Source: Clostridia bacterium (GTDB lineage: Bacteria > Bacillota_A > Clostridia > Oscillospirales > Acutalibacteraceae). From it: a DNA stretch of 17,059 bases. Positions 12,888 through 17,059 of this stretch are shown here, one piece after another. Both the position numbers and the translations under genes were made by a program. Under the pieces are notes generated by a model. That model did no database searches, was not told the origin of the DNA, and worked only from the letters and a program-made list of their open reading frames with translations. Each line of letters starts with the position of its first letter. Position 1 is the stretch's first letter. The DNA lies in NCBI GenBank assembly GCA_024699005.1, contig JAILQN010000160.1, forward strand, positions 1 through 17,059, in the 5' to 3' direction.

Positions 12888-14129
12888 ATGGATAAAACCA
12901 TCGATCTCAGGGGCATTTCCGGAACTTTCCGCGCTCCGCCGTCAAAATCCGCAGCGCACAGGCTGCTGATACTTGCCGCGCTGTGCGGCAGTCCCGTTTT
13001 TGTCAGGCTGTCCCCGGTCTGCGGGGACGTCGAAGCGACCGTGCGTTGCCTCAACAGCCTCGGCGCAGATATCAGACGGACCGGCGAAGGGTATTTTGTC
13101 GAACCGATACGGTCGGTCCCGGACGGAAAAGTCACCCTTGACTGCGGCGAAAGCGGTTCGACTCTCCGTTTTCTGATCCCGGTCGCGGCGGCTCTGGGCG
13201 CGGACGCCGTATTCACCGGCACCGGACGGCTGCCGGAACGTCCGCTGGCACCGATACTCACGGCGCTGCGTGAACACGGAGTCACCGACTCATCGGACGG
13301 AAGATTGCCTTCAGAAATACACGGCAGACCGGAAGCAGGAGAATACAGGGTACCGGGCAATATCAGTTCTCAGTTCGCTACAGGGCTTCTGCTCGCTCTG
13401 CCGCTGCTGCCGGGTTCTTCCATCCGGATCACCCCGCCCGTGGAATCGGCACGCTACCTTGATATCACCATTGATGCGCTTTCAAAGTTCGGGTACAGCG
13501 TCAGAAAGGAAGCCGGCGCGGATGGTTCGGTCCTGTTCACTCCGGAAAACGGCTCCAGGCTCATATCCCCGGGAGAGATAACCGTCGAAGGCGACTGGTC
13601 GGGCGGAGCGTTCTTTATCTGCCTCGGAGCGCTGTCCGCCAAAGGCATAACTGTAACAGGGCTTGATATGAACTCCCCGCAGGGCGACAGAGCTATAATT
13701 GACATTGTCCGGAAGACAGGCGCCGACGTGACGATAAACGGCGACACCGTGACGACACGCAAAAACAGACTCAATCCTGTCAGCATCGACGTCCGGGACA
13801 TCCCCGATCTCGCGCCCTGCCTCGCGGCGCTGATGGCGTTCTGCGGCGAAGTATCCGGGATCACCAACGCCGGACGTCTGCGTCTTAAGGAGAGCGACCG
13901 CATAAGCACGACCGCGGCTCTTCTGAAAGCGGCGGGAATAACAGTCACGGAAAAGCCCGACGGACTTACGATCACAGGCGGAAAAAACAACCCGGAATTT
14001 ACGGTTTCATCATTTGGTGATCATCGCATATGCATGGCTGCAGCCGTTCTCGCGTCGGACGCGAAAGTCACAGTCACGCAAGCGGAGGCAGTGAAAAAAT
14101 CCTGGCCGGGATTTTTTGATCTTTTTTAA
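12888..14129 (+). CDS. aroA: 3-phosphoshikimate 1-carboxyvinyltransferase (EPSP synthase)
   Basis: AroA joins phosphoenolpyruvate to shikimate 3-phosphate to give EPSP. The 413-residue protein starts with the substrate-binding block APPSKSAAHR (16-25, with K20). The phosphoenolpyruvate loop reads GESGSTLRF (87-95) rather than the GNAGTAMRP of E. coli, a variant I recall as ordinary in Clostridia. Then follow RPLAPI (118-123), SSQFATGLLLALP, KESDRI and FGDHRICMA. The ATG at 12888 gives the expected N-terminus, but no Shine-Dalgarno sequence precedes it; an A/C-rich repeat is there instead. Second gene of the aro operon. Its frame overlaps no other gene, and aroC starts 13 bases after its stop. 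Confidence 0.96.
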   Translation: MDKTIDLRGISGTFRAPPSKSAAHRLLILAALCGSPVFVRLSPVCGDVEATVRCLNSLGADIRRTGEGYFVEPIRSVPDGKVTLDCGESGSTLRFLIPVAAALGADAVFTGTGRLPERPLAPILTALREHGVTDSSDGRLPSEIHGRPEAGEYRVPGNISSQFATGLLLALPLLPGSSIRITPPVESARYLDITIDALSKFGYSVRKEAGADGSVLFTPENGSRLISPGEITVEGDWSGGAFFICLGALSAKGITVTGLDMNSPQGDRAIIDIVRKTGADVTINGDTVTTRKNRLNPVSIDVRDIPDLAPCLAALMAFCGEVSGITNAGRLRLKESDRISTTAALLKAAGITVTEKPDGLTITGGKNNPEFTVSSFGDHRICMAAAVLASDAKVTVTQAEAVKKSWPGFFDLF

Positions 14130-14142
14130 AACCCCACATGTC

Positions 14143-15228
14143 ATGAGCTCAATAACAGGAAAAAACATTCAGATATCGGTTTTCGGTCAGTCGCACTCCC
14201 CCGCCGCAGGGGTGGTGATAGACGGTCTGCCCGCAGGATTCAGACTTGACATTGACAGGATTGCGGCGTTTATGGCAAGACGCGCTCCGGGAGGGAGCGC
14301 TATTGTTACCGCAAGGAGAGAATCAGACGAGCCCGAGATACTCTCGGGACTTTCAGACGGATGCACCTGCGGCGCCCCGCTCACGGCGATCATCAGAAAC
14401 ACGGACGCCCGTTCCGGAGATTACGCCGGTATCGCCGACACGCCGAGACCATCCCACGCCGATTACGCCGCTTTTGTAAAATACAAAGGCTTTAACGACG
14501 TTTCCGGCGGCGGGCATCTCTCCGGCAGGCTCACCGCGCCTCTCTGTTTTGCCGGCGCGGTCTGCATGCAGTATCTTGAGAGCTGCGGCATAAAAATCAG
14601 ATCGCACATATATTCTGTCGGAGATGTAAAAGACGAACCGTTCGATCCCGTCCGCCCCGACGGCGCAGCTATTGACGAAACGTTCCCCGTTATCGATACA
14701 GCCTGCGGCGACAGGATGAAAGCGCTGATCGAATCCGTCCGCGCGCAGGGCGACAGCGTCGGAGGCGTCATAGAATGCGCGGTCACGGGAGTGCCGGCAG
14801 GCGTCGGCGATCCCATGTTTGACGGACTCGAAAACGTTATCGCGAAAAACGTTTTCGCCATACCCGCCGTAAAAGGCGTAGAATTCGGCGCGGGTTTCGG
14901 GATATCCGCCATGCGCGGCAGCGAGGCGAACGACCCGTTCCGCGCGGACGGCGGAAAAATAACCACCGTCACGAACAATTCCGGAGGGATCAACGGTGGG
15001 ATATCTAACGGAATGCCGATCATCTTCCGCGCCGCGTTCAGACCGACTCCTTCCATAGCAAAGACTCAGATAACAGTGAATATAAAAACCGGAGCGAACG
15101 CCGAACTTTCGACAGACGGCAGGCACGACCCCTGCGTCGTCGTCAGGGCTGCGCCTGCAGTCGAAGCCGCCGCAGCCGTAAGTGTTTTTGATTTAATGCA
15201 CGACGTGCAATGCACAACGGACAAATAA
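14143..15228 (+). CDS. aroC: Chorismate synthase
   Basis: AroC removes phosphate from EPSP to form chorismate and needs reduced FMN. The 361-residue length is usual. Signature blocks are GQSHSPAAGVVIDGLPAG (15-32), ARRAPGGS (45-52), TPRPSHADYAA (100-110), SGGGHLSGRLTAP (121-133), NNSGGINGGISNG and PTPSIAKTQ. An upstream in-frame TTG at 14116 would overlap aroA; the ATG at 14143 is preferred because it gives the standard SSITGKNIQISVFG opening. No clear Shine-Dalgarno sequence is present in the 13-base gap. Third gene of the operon. Identification is certain, start likely. Confidence 0.96.
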   Translation: MSSITGKNIQISVFGQSHSPAAGVVIDGLPAGFRLDIDRIAAFMARRAPGGSAIVTARRESDEPEILSGLSDGCTCGAPLTAIIRNTDARSGDYAGIADTPRPSHADYAAFVKYKGFNDVSGGGHLSGRLTAPLCFAGAVCMQYLESCGIKIRSHIYSVGDVKDEPFDPVRPDGAAIDETFPVIDTACGDRMKALIESVRAQGDSVGGVIECAVTGVPAGVGDPMFDGLENVIAKNVFAIPAVKGVEFGAGFGISAMRGSEANDPFRADGGKITTVTNNSGGINGGISNGMPIIFRAAFRPTPSIAKTQITVNIKTGANAELSTDGRHDPCVVVRAAPAVEAAAAVSVFDLMHDVQCTTDK

Positions 15229-15255
15229 ACATTTTTTGTGATTATATAATAACTC

Positions 15256-15537
15256 ATGGATTTAGAAGAATACAGAAAGCAGATAAACGATATCGACGCG
15301 CAGCTGACCGAGCTTTTCGGGCGGAGAATGCGCATATGCCGCGAGATCGCCGTATACAAGGCAGAAAACGGCCTGCCGGTAGCCGACAAGACGCGCGAGC
15401 GGGAGATCATGGAAGCGGCGGCAAAGCGCTCCGACCCGGATATCGGAAAATATACGCGTATGTTCATGACCGGGCTTGTTGAAACGTCCAAAGCATATCA
15501 GCGCGAGGTCATCGCCGGTAAAACGGAGAACTTCTGA
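15256..15537 (+). CDS. Chorismate mutase, AroQ class
   Basis: A 93-residue all-helical enzyme that rearranges chorismate to prephenate, the first step toward phenylalanine and tyrosine. All key residues of the E. coli AroQ active site are present with identical spacing: R7, R24, K35, D44, E48, S78 and Q82 (E. coli R11, R28, K39, D48, E52, S84, Q88; a 2-residue difference in the last pair reflects a shorter loop). It is a free-standing domain, not fused to prephenate dehydratase or DAHP synthase. The ATG at 15256 has no Shine-Dalgarno sequence and follows an AT-rich stretch containing TATAAT. Its stop codon overlaps the aroE-aroK start (TGATG). Confidence 0.93.
   Translation: MDLEEYRKQINDIDAQLTELFGRRMRICREIAVYKAENGLPVADKTREREIMEAAAKRSDPDIGKYTRMFMTGLVETSKAYQREVIAGKTENF
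15525..15529 (+). promoter_or_regulatory. Ribosome binding site for the AroE-AroK fusion
   Basis: GGAGA inside the end of the chorismate mutase gene, 7 bases before the ATG at 15537, which overlaps the preceding TGA stop by one base. Translation of the two genes is probably coupled. Confidence 0.65.
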
Positions 15538-16769
15538 TGGAGATTTTCGGACTTATCGGGAAAAACCTTTCGCACAGCCGGTCTCCTCAGATACACGCTC
15601 TGCTGGGCGATTACGAATACCGGCTGTTTGAGCTTGACGAAGACAAGGTCGGACCGTTTTTGACACGGCGGGAATTTTCCGCCGTCAACGTGACTATCCC
15701 ATACAAAAAAACGGTAATGCCCTTCCTTGACCGTACGGATGATCTTGCGCGGAAAATAGGCAGCGTCAACACCGTAATCAAAGAAGAAGACGGCTCTCTG
15801 ACGGGTTACAATACCGATTATTACGGATTTTCCGCCATGCTGAAAAACGCCGGCATATCGCTTGACGGAAAGCGGGTCCTGATTTTGGGCTCCGGCGGGG
15901 CGTCCGCCGCTGCATCTGCCGCGGCAAGAGATTCGGAAGCGGCGTGCGTCACCGTCGTTTCAAGGAGCGGTCACCCGAATTACGGGGAACTTTCGCCGTA
16001 TTCTGACACTGAGATTCTGATCAACTCGACTCCGGTGGGTATGTATCCGAATAACCTTGTATCTCCGGTCGATATTGATATGTTTCCCCGGCTTGAGGCT
16101 GTCGTCGATATGATCTACAACCCCGCGCGCACCCTGCTTGTCATGAACGCCCGGGAACGGAATATCAGGACCGTTACAGGGCTTTATATGCTCGTCGCCC
16201 AGGGCAAGCGTGCCGCTGAGCTGTTTTTCAAAAAACCGATACCGGAGGATGAGCGTATTGATCAGGCTTTCGGCAGACTCTCGCGGGATATGCAGAATAT
16301 CGTGCTCATCGGTATGCCGGGAAGCGGCAAGACTACCGTCGGAAAGGCGCTTGCCCGAAGTCTCGGCAGGGATTTTGTCGACACCGACGAGATGATAACC
16401 TTCAGGACCGGTATGAGCATACCGGAGTTTTTTGCAAAATACGGCGAGGAAAGATTCCGCGAAGTCGAATCCGAAGCCGCGCGCGAAGCCGGAAAACAAA
16501 ACGGCTGTGTGATATCCGCCGGCGGAGGGATAGTAACAAAAAAAGAGAATTACTACGCTCTTAAACAGAACGGCGTCATCTTTTGGCTGAAACGCGATCT
16601 GTCCCTTCTGCCGACCGACGGAAGGCCGCTCTCGCAGTCAAACGATATCAAAAAACTTTATAAAGCCCGCGAACCCTTGTACAAAGGATTCGCCGATCAT
16701 GAAGTCAGGAATTCAGCAAGAATCGAAGATACGGTGAACATGATCACGGCTCTCTCTGGATACCGATAA
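15537..16769 (+). CDS. Fused shikimate dehydrogenase - shikimate kinase
   Basis: One 410-residue chain carries two enzymes. Residues 1 to about 245 are AroE, reducing 3-dehydroshikimate with NADPH: SHSRSP (12-17) binds substrate, K57 in NVTIPYKK and D94 in NTD are catalytic, LGSGGAS (118-123) is the NADP loop, and NSTPVGMYPN and the MLVAQG motif (218-223) follow. Residues about 253-410 are AroK, phosphorylating shikimate with ATP: Walker A GMPGSGKTT (259-267), DTDEM (282-286), GEERFRE (303-309), SAGGGIV (327-333) and the lid DGRPL (361-365). The short charged linker (about 232-250) shows no stop or frameshift, so the fusion is real in this sequence. It is the last gene of the aro operon. 3-dehydroshikimate would come from AroD encoded elsewhere. 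Confidence 0.95.
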   Translation: MEIFGLIGKNLSHSRSPQIHALLGDYEYRLFELDEDKVGPFLTRREFSAVNVTIPYKKTVMPFLDRTDDLARKIGSVNTVIKEEDGSLTGYNTDYYGFSAMLKNAGISLDGKRVLILGSGGASAAASAAARDSEAACVTVVSRSGHPNYGELSPYSDTEILINSTPVGMYPNNLVSPVDIDMFPRLEAVVDMIYNPARTLLVMNARERNIRTVTGLYMLVAQGKRAAELFFKKPIPEDERIDQAFGRLSRDMQNIVLIGMPGSGKTTVGKALARSLGRDFVDTDEMITFRTGMSIPEFFAKYGEERFREVESEAAREAGKQNGCVISAGGGIVTKKENYYALKQNGVIFWLKRDLSLLPTDGRPLSQSNDIKKLYKAREPLYKGFADHEVRNSARIEDTVNMITALSGYR

Positions 16770-16801
16770 TGATCAACCTGTTTTCATCCCGGAAATAAAA
16801 T

Positions 16802-16829
16802 GACGGCAGAGCCTTGGCACCCTGCCGTC
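16802..16829. terminator. Bidirectional terminator between the aro operon and the SGNH gene
   Basis: An 8-bp perfect stem GACGGCAG/CTGCCGTC with a 12-base loop lies between two converging genes. The minus strand continues with ATTTTATTT, and the plus strand with GTTATTCTGTTT. The T runs are interrupted, so efficiency is moderate. Confidence 0.65.
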
Positions 16830-16839
16830 GTTATTCTGT

Positions 16840-17059
16840 TTATATTATCCCCAGCGTCTTCATATAAGAAGTCGCCAGCACTGCATGACCCTGCGGAGCG
16901 GGATGGACGCCGTCCGGCGACAGAGCAAACAGATCGAAATGCTCAAGATTCTCCTGCATGATGTCGTGCGCCGGCATAAAGTAAGCGCCGTATTTTTCCG
17001 CGAGTTCTTTCGAAACCGCACGTTTTTCACCGAGATCCTCGTCCCAGCCCAGCCTGTCG
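16840..17059 (-). CDS. SGNH/GDSL-type hydrolase, C-terminal part (cut by window edge)
   Basis: The last 72 codons of a leftward gene whose start lies beyond the right edge; the stop codon TAA is at 16840-16842. The reading frame contains LAEKYGAYFMPAHDIM followed by LSPDGVHPAPQGHAVLA. 'DGVHP..GH..LA' is block V of the SGNH hydrolase family, with the catalytic Asp and His. Such proteins act as esterases, lipases or carbohydrate deacetylases; the substrate cannot be told from this fragment. It converges on the aro operon and shares a terminator hairpin with it. Confidence 0.75.
   Translation of the reverse strand, partial: DRLGWDEDLGEKRAVSKELAEKYGAYFMPAHDIMQENLEHFDLFALSPDGVHPAPQGHAVLATSYMKTLGII

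Noticed and set aside
14353..15126. A 257-codon open frame on the minus strand opposite aroC
   Set aside because: Antisense shadow of aroC in GC-rich codons; no start signal and no domain.
15245..15250. A TATAAT box just before the chorismate mutase ATG as an internal promoter
   Set aside because: No -35 box at 16-18 bases, and the start would fall on the ATG itself; probably chance in an AT-rich gap.

Overview
The window looks like chromosomal DNA from a Gram-positive anaerobe of the class Clostridia (Oscillospirales-like). That placement is inferred from four things: a SAM-I (S-box) riboswitch on metK, strong Shine-Dalgarno sequences on most minus-strand genes, the tig-clpP-clpX order, and a secreted protein with a threonine/proline-rich stalk and a C-terminal membrane anchor. 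No phage, CRISPR or plasmid genes are visible. The only hint of a mobile element is the first codons of a possible transposase at the left edge.

Positions 1-11576 are read almost entirely leftward (minus strand). From right to left they hold: a DUF1963-like protein, a membrane-anchored metallophosphoesterase, metK behind a near-ideal promoter and SAM-I riboswitch, a secreted von Willebrand factor A (VWA) protein with a very cysteine-rich segment, threonine synthase, a second small metallophosphoesterase that starts 3 bases after thrC, then the protein quality-control set tig, clpP and clpX, an MBL-fold hydrolase, and the truncated possible transposase. Terminators sit after clpX and after the MBL gene, and a weaker hairpin follows the VWA gene.

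A divergent promoter pair at about 11605-11678 separates this block from a rightward aromatic amino acid operon at 11752-16769: aroB, aroA, aroC, a stand-alone AroQ-type chorismate mutase, and a fused shikimate dehydrogenase-shikimate kinase (AroE-AroK). Together these cover 3-dehydroquinate formation, 3-dehydroshikimate to shikimate 3-phosphate, EPSP, chorismate and prephenate. DAHP synthase and 3-dehydroquinate dehydratase are absent from the window. A terminator-like hairpin usable in both directions separates this operon from the 3' end of a leftward SGNH/GDSL hydrolase cut by the right edge.

Most genes are well-known housekeeping genes. The least explained items are the VWA/cysteine-rich surface protein with a degenerate metal site, an out-of-frame heptad-repeat tail immediately after the second metallophosphoesterase, A/C-rich leader repeats in front of aroB and aroA with several aro genes lacking a Shine-Dalgarno sequence, and a nested palindrome between metK and the VWA gene. 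No intergenic stretch exceeds 300 bases.
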